From positions 1-57,135 of the forward strand of contig NZ_JAJUFV010000002.1 in NCBI RefSeq assembly GCF_029263575.1: a DNA stretch of 57,135 bases, given 5' to 3'. The position numbers and the translations under genes are program-made. Below the pieces are notes generated by a model. That model searched no databases, was not told the origin of the DNA, and worked only from the letters and a program-made list of their open reading frames with translations. Source of the stretch: Microbacterium sp. (GTDB lineage Bacteria > Actinomycetota > Actinomycetes > Actinomycetales > Microbacteriaceae). Shown one piece after another: positions 18,220-28,196 of this stretch. Position 1 is the first letter of the stretch. Each line of letters begins with the position of its first letter.

Positions 18220-21200
18220 TCAGTCCTCTTCCTCAAGATCAAGGGCAAGTCGGTTCAGCATGGACGGCGCCGCAACCAGGGATGCGTCATCGTCAACGTC
18301 GTCGGCCGATTCGGTTGCATTTGGCGTTGTCAGGCGCACGATGCGCTCGTCCAGCGCTCGCACCGTGGTGTGTTCGAACAGCTCGGTCACGGCCAACTCG
18401 ACGCCGAGCTCGGCGCGGATGCGGTTGTTCACCGTGAGCAGAGTGAGCGAGTTGAGCCCGAGATCAAAGAAGTTTGCCTGCACGTCGACGGATGCCACTT
18501 CAAGCACATCGGCGAAGATCTGCGCGAGTACCGCGCCGCTGCTTCCGGGAGCCGCAGTCACCGGCACCGGCGTCGTGCTCGGCTCGGTGGTGACGGCCGC
18601 CAGCAGCTGCGCGCGATCGACCTTGCCGTTGCGAGTGAGCGGGATCGTGTCAACACGATCGATCGATGAGGGAACAAGATACGCAGGCAGTGCGGCTCCG
18701 AGCAGACGCCTCACCTCTGCCGGCGCAGGGTCACCGTGCGTCGTGAAGAATCCTGCCAGGCGCAACGCTCCCGCCGTCTCGATCGCGAGCACGGCCGCTG
18801 TGCTGACACCCGCCACTGCTGTGAGAGCGCGTTCTACCTCGCCAATCTCGACACGGTAGCCGTTGATCTTTACCTGGTCGTCTGCGCGGCCGAGGTACAC
18901 GAGCGTCCCATCAGCACGCGAGCGCACCAGGTCGCCCGTCCGATACACCCGCGCACTGCCGACAGCTGCGAGTGAGATAAAGCGTTCAGCTGTGAGCTCT
19001 GGGCGCTGCAAGTATCCGGCGGCGACGCCCGCGCCTCCGACACACAGTTCGCCGAGCGCTCCCGGGGGCAACAGATTGAAACCACGATCGACGACGAAAG
19101 CACTCGAGTGTGCAAGGGGGCGGCCAATCGGAATCGGCCCACCGCGCAGATCGTCGGGGGTGATCTCGTGCGTCGTCGAGAACGTGGTGTTCTCTGTGGG
19201 ACCATAGCCGTTCGTGATGCGCAGTCCGGGACAAGCCGCCTGGACCCGCTCCACCTGGCGCGGTGCGAGCGCGCTTCCTCCGATGAGGAGGTGGTCGAGA
19301 TCCACAAACAGGGCCGGGTCGAGATCCGCGAGCTGATTGAACAGCCCGACGGTGAGCCACATCGCCGTGATGGCTCGCTCGGCGATTACCGACCGCAGAC
19401 GATTCCCGTCGAGGACGTCCATCTCGTCGGCGAAGACGAGAGTGGCGCCGGATAGCAGCGCTCCCCACATTTCGAACGTGAAGGCGTCGAAAGCCGGTGA
19501 GCTGGTATGCAGGATGCGCTGTGCCGGGGTGAAGTCGAAATAACTCTGATCAGTGACCAGGCGCACCACGTTGCGGTGCGTGATGATGCACCCCTTCGGT
19601 GTGCCGGTCGACCCCGAGGTGTACATCACATATGCGGGAGCGTCGGGCGTGGGGATTCGCGTGATCACGGCCGAGGTTCCGAGCCTTTGCACGTCGACAC
19701 TGAGTAAGCGCAGATCAGTGGGGATTCGCGACGCACGATCGTGGTCGACGCAGACGACGACGGCCTCGGCATCGCGCAAGATTGTCGCGATCCTCGAATC
19801 CGGATCCTTTCCATCGAGCGGCAAGTATGCCCGACCCGACATGAGCACACCCAGTAGCGCGGCCACGAGGTTCGGGGATCGGCCCACGAGCACGCCAACG
19901 GGGGCATCGCTGCCCGCTGCCGCTGACTCGACCTCGGTGGCTATCCGGCGGGCCCGATCGTCGAGCTCGCGGTAGCTCAGAGAATCCGGTCCGGCATCCA
20001 GCGCGATAGCCTCCGGAGTCGACTGCACCCAGCGTGCGAACTCTTCCAGAATCGTACTGTCGATGATGCCTTCGTGAATGTCGACGTTTGATGCTTCGAC
20101 AAGGGCGATCTCATCGAGCGCGAGCGCGGGCTGGTCCAGAGCGATGGTCAGGATGCGCACCAGGCCGTCGGCCAGCATCTGCACCCGTTCCTGGGGCAAG
20201 CGTGCCTCGTCATACGTGAACGTGACGGTCGGCGTATCGCCCGGGTTGACGACCACGTGCAGGGCGTAAGGTGTGCGTTCGAAGACATCCAACCCGGTGA
20301 CCCGCAGCCGTTCGTCGTCGTCGTCACTCACGAAGGATTCGACCGGCGGATAGTTCTCAAATGCGAGCACGTGATCGATCAGCTCGCCTGCCCCGGGCAC
20401 CAGCGCAGCCACCTCGTACAGCGGATGATGCGCGTGAGCCGTTGCGAGCCGGGAGTCCTCGTGCACGGCACGGCACATTTGCTCAAAGTTCGCATCTGCT
20501 GTGCTGGTCACGCGGACGGGCGATGTATTGACGAAGAGCCCCACCATGTGTTCGATGCCCTCAACAGGTACGGCACGACCGGAAACCACGCTTCCGAAGA
20601 CCACATCGTCGCTGTACGCCACCTTTTGAAGCAATACGCCCCAGGCGGCATGAAAGATCGTACTTGCGCTGACGCGCCACTCACGTGAGGCGCGTGCCAT
20701 GGCACTGACGACCTCGCTGCCGAGCTGCACGGTGTGCATTCGCGTGACGGTGGCATCAACCGACACCGCCGCGTCTACGGGGATGAGCGTTTTGCGTTCA
20801 TAACCGCTCAGCCGCTCCGTCCAGAAATGCTCAGCGTCGGCGCTGGGAACCGACTGGCACCAGTCGATATAGCGGCCGAAAGGATGCTCTTCCCGACGCT
20901 GTATGATCTCACCGCGTTCCTGTGCCTCGCCGAGATACTCGAACAGTGTCGCGAAGAGCGGCCCGAGCGACCAGCCATCGAGCACGATGTGATGAAAGGT
21001 CAGCAGCAGATGCGTGGTGTCGTCGTCGACGAGAAGTACAGTGGCGCGCATCAGCGGGTCAGCCGCGAGGTCGAATCCGCGAAAGCGATCGGCAGCCTTC
21101 ACATCGTCGAGTCGAGACAGCGCATCGCGGTCTCTGCGCAGATCGACCACCTCGACCGGCATGGTGCGCTCGCGCATCACCACTTGGAAGGGGTCGTCCG

Positions 21201-21423
21201 TGTTTCGATACGAAATTGCTGTGCGCAGCACCGCGAAGTGCGCGCAGGTCGCAGCCAAAGCCTGGTGCAATGCGTCGAGCGGCAGCGTGCCGACGAGAGT
21301 GAAATCGAACTGCTCGATGTAGGCGTCGCTGTCAGGGTCACGAACAGTGCTGAAGTACATGCCCTTCTGCATCGCGGTCAACCGATTGATCGACTCGACG
21401 GCGGGCGCGGCGGTGTCTGTCAT
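18220..21423 (-). CDS. NRPS module C-A(Val)-PCP
   Basis: Single NRPS module of 1067 aa. C domain (~10-445) with intact HHIVLDG (144-150). A domain (~455-945) with YTSGSTGTPKG (~601-611), NGYGPTE (~738-744) and the closing NGKVDR. Mapping onto the GrsA-Phe pocket by eye gives D-A-F-W-L-G-G-T-F-K, one conservative change from the classical valine code, so L-Val is the predicted substrate. PCP serine is 992 (FFDLGLNSL). No epimerase. Its ATG overlaps the upstream stop (ATGA). It should add valine to the chain carried by the preceding C-A-PCP-E protein and pass it to the final KS module. Confidence 0.95.
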   Translation of the reverse strand: MTDTAAPAVESINRLTAMQKGMYFSTVRDPDSDAYIEQFDFTLVGTLPLDALHQALAATCAHFAVLRTAISYRNTDDPFQVVMRERTMPVEVVDLRRDRDALSRLDDVKAADRFRGFDLAADPLMRATVLLVDDDTTHLLLTFHHIVLDGWSLGPLFATLFEYLGEAQERGEIIQRREEHPFGRYIDWCQSVPSADAEHFWTERLSGYERKTLIPVDAAVSVDATVTRMHTVQLGSEVVSAMARASREWRVSASTIFHAAWGVLLQKVAYSDDVVFGSVVSGRAVPVEGIEHMVGLFVNTSPVRVTSTADANFEQMCRAVHEDSRLATAHAHHPLYEVAALVPGAGELIDHVLAFENYPPVESFVSDDDDERLRVTGLDVFERTPYALHVVVNPGDTPTVTFTYDEARLPQERVQMLADGLVRILTIALDQPALALDEIALVEASNVDIHEGIIDSTILEEFARWVQSTPEAIALDAGPDSLSYRELDDRARRIATEVESAAAGSDAPVGVLVGRSPNLVAALLGVLMSGRAYLPLDGKDPDSRIATILRDAEAVVVCVDHDRASRIPTDLRLLSVDVQRLGTSAVITRIPTPDAPAYVMYTSGSTGTPKGCIITHRNVVRLVTDQSYFDFTPAQRILHTSSPAFDAFTFEMWGALLSGATLVFADEMDVLDGNRLRSVIAERAITAMWLTVGLFNQLADLDPALFVDLDHLLIGGSALAPRQVERVQAACPGLRITNGYGPTENTTFSTTHEITPDDLRGGPIPIGRPLAHSSAFVVDRGFNLLPPGALGELCVGGAGVAAGYLQRPELTAERFISLAAVGSARVYRTGDLVRSRADGTLVYLGRADDQVKINGYRVEIGEVERALTAVAGVSTAAVLAIETAGALRLAGFFTTHGDPAPAEVRRLLGAALPAYLVPSSIDRVDTIPLTRNGKVDRAQLLAAVTTEPSTTPVPVTAAPGSSGAVLAQIFADVLEVASVDVQANFFDLGLNSLTLLTVNNRIRAELGVELAVTELFEHTTVRALDERIVRLTTPNATESADDVDDDASLVAAPSMLNRLALDLEEED

Positions 21424-24400
21424 GAGTTCCTCAGTGCGTTGTCAGCGCCGGAAGCGCTGTGCGTTGGAGTGTTCGAAACGGATGCGTCAACCGCTGAACC
21501 GAGATCGAGACCGGCGAGAATATCTGCCAGAGTGTCGGCGCCGAGATCAGCGGGCGCGATAACTGACCGCGCCTGTGTGGAGGCGAAGGCATCGAAGACC
21601 TCGGTGAATGCCGAATCGAGTGCCATCGAGAAGGCCGGCGCAATCGGATCATTCGCCGGCAGGCGCACCTCAACCACCAGCGCGTCCGTCCGCAGCTCCG
21701 CGACCACATCGATCCAGATGTCTGAGGCGTAGTGCGCATCCACCGTCATCTCAGCGGGAAGGTGCTCAACCTCGAGCACAGACGACGATGCCCCGCCCGA
21801 GTGCTCCTGAGTCCCCAAGAAATTCACGCGCAGCTGTGGGCGCATGGCTTCCAGCAGCGAGCGATCGTCGTCATCGAGATCGTCGTGCTGAATCAGAGGC
21901 CGAAAGCCCGTGCCGTGTGCCGGAAGCTCGTCGATATCTCGACGCAGCTGCTTCGCGTCGGCAACAGCATCCGTGGTCACCGCGACCAGCTGAGGATAGA
22001 CCGTCGTGAACCAGCCGACGGTTCGGGACACCTCGGCGGCATCGCCGAGAGCGTCTCGCCCATGCCCCTCGCGAGCCACGAGCAACTGCGATCTGCTCCC
22101 CCACTGCGCGGCTGCTCGCGCCATCACAAGCACGACGACGTCGTCGCGGCCGAGACCGGCATGCTCCTGCGCGGCTTCGAACAGCGCCGTAGCGCGTTCG
22201 CCATCGATCACGTGTTGCATCTGTACGGTCTCATCGCGTCGCAGCTCACCACGAGTGAACAGTTCGACCTCATATGTCGCACGTGCCGCGAGCGCCCGCC
22301 AGTAGGGCAGCTCGCTGCGGCGTTGGCCGCGAGCTGATTTCTCTGCCATCTCCGCGGACCATTGCGCTATTGGCCGCGTCGCCACCGGGTCGATACTTTC
22401 GCCGCTCAACGTGCCGACGATCTCAGGCAGCAGCACCGTCCACGACACGACATCGACGCTGAGGTGATGGGCTGCGAAGACGATGTAATCGTCCTCGACA
22501 CCGGCTGCGATGAGCGGGCCGTGCTGCTCGTCTACAGCTGCCTGCACCGCCGCGATCGGGTCGTCGATGTCATCGGCGCGGGCGTCGATCACGATCGGTG
22601 CCACCAGCTGATCTGTCGAACGCAGCCTCAGGGTGCGGCGCGCGGTAAGCGTCGTGCGCAACGCCTCATGACGCTCCACTGCCTGCTCCAGAGCGCTACG
22701 CACGGCCGTGGCCGGCACAGACGAGTCGAGGCGCACGCGGATGCTCTGTGTAAAGAGCTTCCCGCTATTGTGCTCCTCATCGAGGTAGGCCTGCTGTGCT
22801 GGAGAGGGCGTCACCACACCGAGCGGTGTCGACTGAACAACTTCCCTGACGCGCTCGACGCTTGCGCCACCTGATCGCGACCGGTCTGAGAAACGATCCG
22901 CTAGCGTGCGAATGGTCTCGTCTCCGAGAAGGTCAGCGACCTCGATCTCGATCCCCTTATCGCGAAGCCCGGCTACGACCTGGATCGCCTTGATCGAGTC
23001 GCCCCCGGCTTCGTAGAAGACGGCATCGATGTCATGCACGACAACGCCCAGGCAATCCGACCACACCGATCGAATGTCGTCGATCAACGAGTCCGCGATA
23101 ACGTCACTTACCTCAACGGGCTGCGGCGTCGGTGCCACGTCCTCGCGCGCAGCCAGTGCTGCCACATCGACCTTGCCGTTGGGCGTCAGCGGCACCTCGT
23201 CCACTTTCGTAAGGAACGCGGGCACCATGTAATCGGGCAGCTCCCGGCGCAGGTGCGTGCGCAGCTCGACGGATGTCGGCCCGTCAACGCCTCCGGTGAA
23301 CCACAGGCACAGGCTCGGCGTCGCCCCACCGCGTGCGAGCACGGCGGCGTGAGCCCACGTCACTCCTGCGGCACGGCAGGCGCTGCGGGCGATCTCCTGC
23401 GGTTCGATGCGGAAGCCACGCACCTTCACCTGGTCGTCGATCCGACCGCGGTGGTAGAAGCATCCGTCTGACCCCAGCACTGCCAGATCTCCGGTGCGGT
23501 AGAGGCGCTCGCCGGGCGCCGCCGGAAGCGAGACGAACTTCTCGGCCTGCAGCTCGGGCCGGTTGACATAGCCGTCAGCCACGCCGCGTCCGCCCACGTA
23601 GAGTTCGCCTTCGACACCGACCGGGCACGGGGCTCCCGTGGCATCCAATACTCGAATGGTTGTCGAATCGAGAGGACGACCGATGGGAAGGGGGTCAGAG
23701 CTGGCGGCATCCACTTCCGTCACGGTCGCGAACACGCTCGTCTCCGTCGGACCGTATGCATGGATGAAGGTCGTGTTCGTGAAGGTCAGGCACGCACGCT
23801 GCACGTGCGGGTACGAGGCGGTCTCCCCGCCAAAAATAATTCGGCGCACGGCTCCCAATGCCTGCGAGTCATGCTCGACGAGCACGTTGAACAGTGCGGT
23901 CGTGATGAAGAAGGTCGTGATGCACTCGCGGTCGATGAGCTCGACCAGACGAGGTACGTCGGCGGCTGTCTCTGCCTCGGCGATCACGACGCGTGCACCG
24001 TTGAGCAGAGCGCCGTAAAGGTCATAGACAGAGCCGTCGAATGAGTAGTCCGAGATCATGAGGAAGGTGTCGTCCTCGTGCACGGGCGCATACCAGGCGT
24101 CCACCACGACCCGCAGGATTCCCTCCTGACGGATGACAATTCCCTTCGGACGCCCCGTCGTGCCAGAGGTGTACATGACGTAAAGCGGATCGGCTGGCGA
24201 GGTCTCACGAACGGCGGGGCGTGGAGCATCCGCCGCCGCGCGGCACTCGGCGACGTCGATCACCGCTGTTGCCGCTGGCGCTGCCCGCTCGGCCGCATCG
24301 CGACGATCCTGATCGCACAGCACCAGACGGGCTTCAGAGTCCGTCAGGATGCCGCGCAGTCGTTCATCGGGAAAAGTGGTGTTCAACGGCACATACACGC

Positions 24401-27400
24401 CACCGGCCGCGCAGACAGCCAGCATGGCCGCCATCATCTCAGGGCCGCGCCCGACGAGAATACCGACGCGATCACCCGGCATCACGCCTCGTGCGTGCAG
24501 GCCACAGCGCAGAATCTCGATGCGCTCACGAAGCTCGCCATAGCTTGTGCGTCGTCCTCGGTATACGATCGCATCCCGCTCGGGGTCACGTTTGGCCATG
24601 TCAAGGAACCTGCTGAACACGCCCTCCGGCTGACGCTTGTCCAGTTCTGCCGCCGGCGAAACCGCGTAGCTGCGGATGAGATCGCGCTCACGCGCATCCA
24701 TGCGCTCCAGCGAATCACGTGACGAAGAGGCGTCGGATGCGATGAACTGACGCAGCACATGGACGAAGCGATCCGCGTAGAGCTCGATCGTCTCCGCGCG
24801 AAACAGTGCTGTCGCGTACTCCCACTCCAGCGCGAGTCCGCCAGCGGCGGGGCGTGCTGACAGGGTGATGTCGAATTTGGCGGTGCCCGTGTGGAACGGC
24901 ACCTGTCGCTCGCCGTCGCTCTCTAACGCCATATCGATGTTCTGATGCGCGAAGTATACGTCGAACATCGGGCGCCTGCCTGCCAGGCGCGGGGCGTCCA
25001 CTGCGGCGGCAAGCGACTCAAGCGGGAAACTCTGGTGCGCCACGGCTTCGCGCACACGCTCGCCTGTGCGCGAGACCACATCGGCGATCGTGTCGCTCTC
25101 TTTCGTATCGATGCGGACGGCGACGGTGTTCACGAACATCCCGACCAGATCGTCGGAGCCCGGTGCCGTGCGTCCCGTCACAGGCATGCCGATCACGATG
25201 TCTTCTTGGCCACTGGCTATCGCCAGAACGCGGTGGTAAGCGGCAAGCAAAACCGCCGTCAGTGTCACACCGCGTGCGCGTGCCCAGGCAGTCAGTGCGG
25301 CGAGCATGTCATCCTCGACCACACGCACGTGCTGCGTTCCGTCGACCGACAGCGTCGTCGGCCGACGGAAGTCTGTGTTGAGGTCGAGAACGGGCACACC
25401 ATCCGAAAAACGCTCACGCCAGTAGCCGCGGTGCTCGATCATCGCGGCATCCGTGTGCGCAAATACCGAATCACGAGCGATCTGTTCGGCGTCGGGCAAC
25501 GCCGGCAGCGCCGCAGAGTCAAGCAAGTGACGCAGATCGCGGAAGAGCACACCCATCGACATTCCGTCGGTGACGAGATGGTGCATGTCGATGGCCACGC
25601 CACTGGTGCCGTCGGCAAACTCGGCATAGCCGACTCTGATGAGCGGCGCCCGAGTCAGCTCGAACGGGCGCACCCACTCTGACATCGCCTGGGCTGCGAC
25701 AGCCTCATGCTCGTCGGTCGTCTCCGGGTCAGCCAGGGTGAGCCTGTCGATCTGGACGGATGCTGTGGCATGCACGCGCTGCACTGGCGTGCCATCGATC
25801 AGGTGGAACGAGGTGCGAAGGGCAGGGTGACGGGCAATCAGTGCGTCCAGCGCCGCCTGCAGAGCGGAAACACTCTGAGGCTCAGGGGCCAGGAGCATGC
25901 CCGAGACGTTGTAGTTCACCGAGTCATGGAAGTACTGCGCTGAGGTGAAGATGCTGCGCTGTTGCGGCGTGATCGGAAGGTCGATCGATTCGCTTTCTCC
26001 CCCGCTCACCGACTCTTGCGCTGCGCGCTCAGACAGCGTCTCCGGGCTGAAGTTGCCTTCCTGATGCAGCGCGCGAACGAAGTCAGCCAGCTGCGGCTGT
26101 TCCAAGATCGCAGTCTCCGAGATCGCTGAACCGAGAACCGCACTCGCCTGCTGCGTGAGTTTGACCGCTGTGATTGAGTCTCCGCCCAGTGCAAAGAAGT
26201 CAGCTGATTCATCGATGTGTGCGTAGCCGAGAACGCCGCTCCATACGGCGCGCATCGCGTTCGTGAGCGGGTCGCCGTCGCGGCGTAGCGCGTCGGCGAG
26301 GATGCTCGTCGGATCGGAACCGGATGCGGCCGAGCGTCCGGCGAGGACGGCTGTCGGAGCACTAGCTGATCGTTCCTCCCACACGCGCGTGCGGCGAAGA
26401 GGTTGCGGAGGTAGCGGGATTCGTCGTCCGTCATCCGTGGCGAAGAATTCTTCTGCCGTCGGATCGCCGCCAGCGAGGTATCGCGACAGCGCACCGTGAG
26501 CGCTCGTCGAATCGAACCGGACCACGGCGTCATCGCCGCGGCGCAGCACTGCTTCGTCGATTCGACTCTCGGCGACAGAGCGCAGCGCGCTTCGCAGCCC
26601 ATCTCGGTCACGAGCATGCACGACAACACGGGTCTCGTGGTGCTCGCGCCCCTGCACGGCGGTGAAGAGAATGTCTTCCATAGCCAGCTCGCTGTTCGCG
26701 GTCAGATGGCTCTCCAGTGCGCTCGCGGCGCGTGCGAGCAGGTCTTCATCGCGTGCTGAGAGCGGCAGGAAATAGTTCTCGCGCTGCGCTACACGCTCGC
26801 GCTTGTGCTCGTGACCTGCCAGGACCACATGGCAGTTCGTTCCGCTCAGGCTGAAGCTGCTCACTCCGGCGCGTCGTTCAGCGATCGGTGTGGCCCACTC
26901 GGTCGTGCGATCGACAACGTATACGGGAGAGCCGGAGGGATCGCTTAGAGGATTGGGGGCGGTGAAGTTCACCGTCGGCGTCATCACACCCCGCTCGATC
27001 GTCAGAAGCGTCTTGATGAGCGACGCGAGCCCTGCTGCCCCGACGCTGTGCCCGATGTTCGACTTGACCGATCCGATTCCGCAGAACTGTCGACGATCGG
27101 TCGACTGCGCGAAGGCAGCTGCCAGCCCCTTCAGCTCGATCGGGTCGCCGATCGTGGTGCCGGTGCCGTGCGCTTCGATGTACTCGATCGACTCGGGCAC
27201 CACTTTGGCGCGCGACCAGGCCTGCACAAGAAGATCACGCTGTGCGGTGGCGTTCGGGGCTGTGAGACCGTTGCTCTTGCCATCGTTGTTGACCGCGCTG
27301 CCCAGAATGACACCGTAGATGTGGTCGCGATCGCGCTGCGCCGCGTCAAGCGGTTTGATGTACACGGCCGCCACGCCCTCGCTCCAGACCGTGCCGTCGG

Positions 27401-28196
27401 CGGCGGCGTCGAAGGGGCGCACGCGGCTGCCATCGGATTCTGTCTCGTTGCCGATGCTCGACGGTGAGAGGAAGAGGTTCGCGCCGGCGACGAAGGCCGT
27501 GTCGCAGTCGCCCTGCGAGATCGCCTTGATCGCAGCGTCCAACGCTACGAGGCTCGACGAGCATCCGGTATCGATGACCTGTGCCGGACCGCGCAAATTG
27601 AGGTGATAAGACAGCCTGCTGGCGAGGATACCGGTCCACGACCCGGTGATGCCGCCAAAGTCAGTCTCCTCGAGAAATGGCAGATACGACGTGATCAGAC
27701 GATGCGTATGGTCATTGCCGACGAACACGCCCGTTCGGGACCCCTGAAGCTGGTCTCGCGGGTGGCCGGCGTCGTCCATCGCCTCGATGAGCGCATGCAT
27801 CAACACCCGATGGTAGGGATCGATCTGCTGGGCCGTACGCGGTGGGATCCCAAAGTACTCGGCATCGAACTCGTCGATGGCCTCGAGATATCCGCCGCGG
27901 CGTACATTCGCGGCTGCGTCCGGGTCAACCCGCAGCAGATCCGCCAGACGGTCAGAAGGGAACTCGCCGATCGACTCACGCCCTTCGGACAGTGCGTCCC
28001 AGAATTCTTCTTTGCTCTCACCACCCGGGAATCGGCAGGCTATGCCGACGACGGCCATAGGTGTCGACTCCGGTCGCGACGAAGCCAGCGATGCAACGAA
28101 CTGTCGGGCGCGGTCGGCATCGAGTCGACGCTCCTTCGCCTCCAACAGCACGTAGCGCAGCAGATCCTTGCGGGCATCCGTCACGGTCTCACTCAT
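21420..28196 (-). CDS. Hybrid PKS-NRPS: KS-ACP-C-A-PCP-E, AT-less
   Basis: 2258 aa with two modules. The KS (~47-460; Cys212, His343, His383) is followed by ~180 residues with no AT, KR or DH, then an ACP (Ser674 in FALGGDSIT), so malonyl must be loaded in trans and the beta-keto group should stay. Next come a C domain (HHLVTDG, 872-878), an A domain (~1190-1690, YTSGTTGRPKG, HAYGPTE), a PCP (Ser1734, YEAGGDSIK) and a C-terminal epimerisation domain (~1785-2215) with HHLSVD and RTVGWFTTVYP. The pocket reads D-G-Y-F-I-G-A-V-F-K, matching no code I know exactly; it is most like aliphatic pockets such as Ile. The E domain predicts a D-residue. The N-terminal ~40 residues look like a helical docking element. 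Start overlaps the upstream stop (ATGAGTGA). Confidence 0.94.
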   Translation of the reverse strand: MSETVTDARKDLLRYVLLEAKERRLDADRARQFVASLASSRPESTPMAVVGIACRFPGGESKEEFWDALSEGRESIGEFPSDRLADLLRVDPDAAANVRRGGYLEAIDEFDAEYFGIPPRTAQQIDPYHRVLMHALIEAMDDAGHPRDQLQGSRTGVFVGNDHTHRLITSYLPFLEETDFGGITGSWTGILASRLSYHLNLRGPAQVIDTGCSSSLVALDAAIKAISQGDCDTAFVAGANLFLSPSSIGNETESDGSRVRPFDAAADGTVWSEGVAAVYIKPLDAAQRDRDHIYGVILGSAVNNDGKSNGLTAPNATAQRDLLVQAWSRAKVVPESIEYIEAHGTGTTIGDPIELKGLAAAFAQSTDRRQFCGIGSVKSNIGHSVGAAGLASLIKTLLTIERGVMTPTVNFTAPNPLSDPSGSPVYVVDRTTEWATPIAERRAGVSSFSLSGTNCHVVLAGHEHKRERVAQRENYFLPLSARDEDLLARAASALESHLTANSELAMEDILFTAVQGREHHETRVVVHARDRDGLRSALRSVAESRIDEAVLRRGDDAVVRFDSTSAHGALSRYLAGGDPTAEEFFATDDGRRIPLPPQPLRRTRVWEERSASAPTAVLAGRSAASGSDPTSILADALRRDGDPLTNAMRAVWSGVLGYAHIDESADFFALGGDSITAVKLTQQASAVLGSAISETAILEQPQLADFVRALHQEGNFSPETLSERAAQESVSGGESESIDLPITPQQRSIFTSAQYFHDSVNYNVSGMLLAPEPQSVSALQAALDALIARHPALRTSFHLIDGTPVQRVHATASVQIDRLTLADPETTDEHEAVAAQAMSEWVRPFELTRAPLIRVGYAEFADGTSGVAIDMHHLVTDGMSMGVLFRDLRHLLDSAALPALPDAEQIARDSVFAHTDAAMIEHRGYWRERFSDGVPVLDLNTDFRRPTTLSVDGTQHVRVVEDDMLAALTAWARARGVTLTAVLLAAYHRVLAIASGQEDIVIGMPVTGRTAPGSDDLVGMFVNTVAVRIDTKESDTIADVVSRTGERVREAVAHQSFPLESLAAAVDAPRLAGRRPMFDVYFAHQNIDMALESDGERQVPFHTGTAKFDITLSARPAAGGLALEWEYATALFRAETIELYADRFVHVLRQFIASDASSSRDSLERMDARERDLIRSYAVSPAAELDKRQPEGVFSRFLDMAKRDPERDAIVYRGRRTSYGELRERIEILRCGLHARGVMPGDRVGILVGRGPEMMAAMLAVCAAGGVYVPLNTTFPDERLRGILTDSEARLVLCDQDRRDAAERAAPAATAVIDVAECRAAADAPRPAVRETSPADPLYVMYTSGTTGRPKGIVIRQEGILRVVVDAWYAPVHEDDTFLMISDYSFDGSVYDLYGALLNGARVVIAEAETAADVPRLVELIDRECITTFFITTALFNVLVEHDSQALGAVRRIIFGGETASYPHVQRACLTFTNTTFIHAYGPTETSVFATVTEVDAASSDPLPIGRPLDSTTIRVLDATGAPCPVGVEGELYVGGRGVADGYVNRPELQAEKFVSLPAAPGERLYRTGDLAVLGSDGCFYHRGRIDDQVKVRGFRIEPQEIARSACRAAGVTWAHAAVLARGGATPSLCLWFTGGVDGPTSVELRTHLRRELPDYMVPAFLTKVDEVPLTPNGKVDVAALAAREDVAPTPQPVEVSDVIADSLIDDIRSVWSDCLGVVVHDIDAVFYEAGGDSIKAIQVVAGLRDKGIEIEVADLLGDETIRTLADRFSDRSRSGGASVERVREVVQSTPLGVVTPSPAQQAYLDEEHNSGKLFTQSIRVRLDSSVPATAVRSALEQAVERHEALRTTLTARRTLRLRSTDQLVAPIVIDARADDIDDPIAAVQAAVDEQHGPLIAAGVEDDYIVFAAHHLSVDVVSWTVLLPEIVGTLSGESIDPVATRPIAQWSAEMAEKSARGQRRSELPYWRALAARATYEVELFTRGELRRDETVQMQHVIDGERATALFEAAQEHAGLGRDDVVVLVMARAAAQWGSRSQLLVAREGHGRDALGDAAEVSRTVGWFTTVYPQLVAVTTDAVADAKQLRRDIDELPAHGTGFRPLIQHDDLDDDDRSLLEAMRPQLRVNFLGTQEHSGGASSSVLEVEHLPAEMTVDAHYASDIWIDVVAELRTDALVVEVRLPANDPIAPAFSMALDSAFTEVFDAFASTQARSVIAPADLGADTLADILAGLDLGSAVDASVSNTPTHSASGADNALRNS

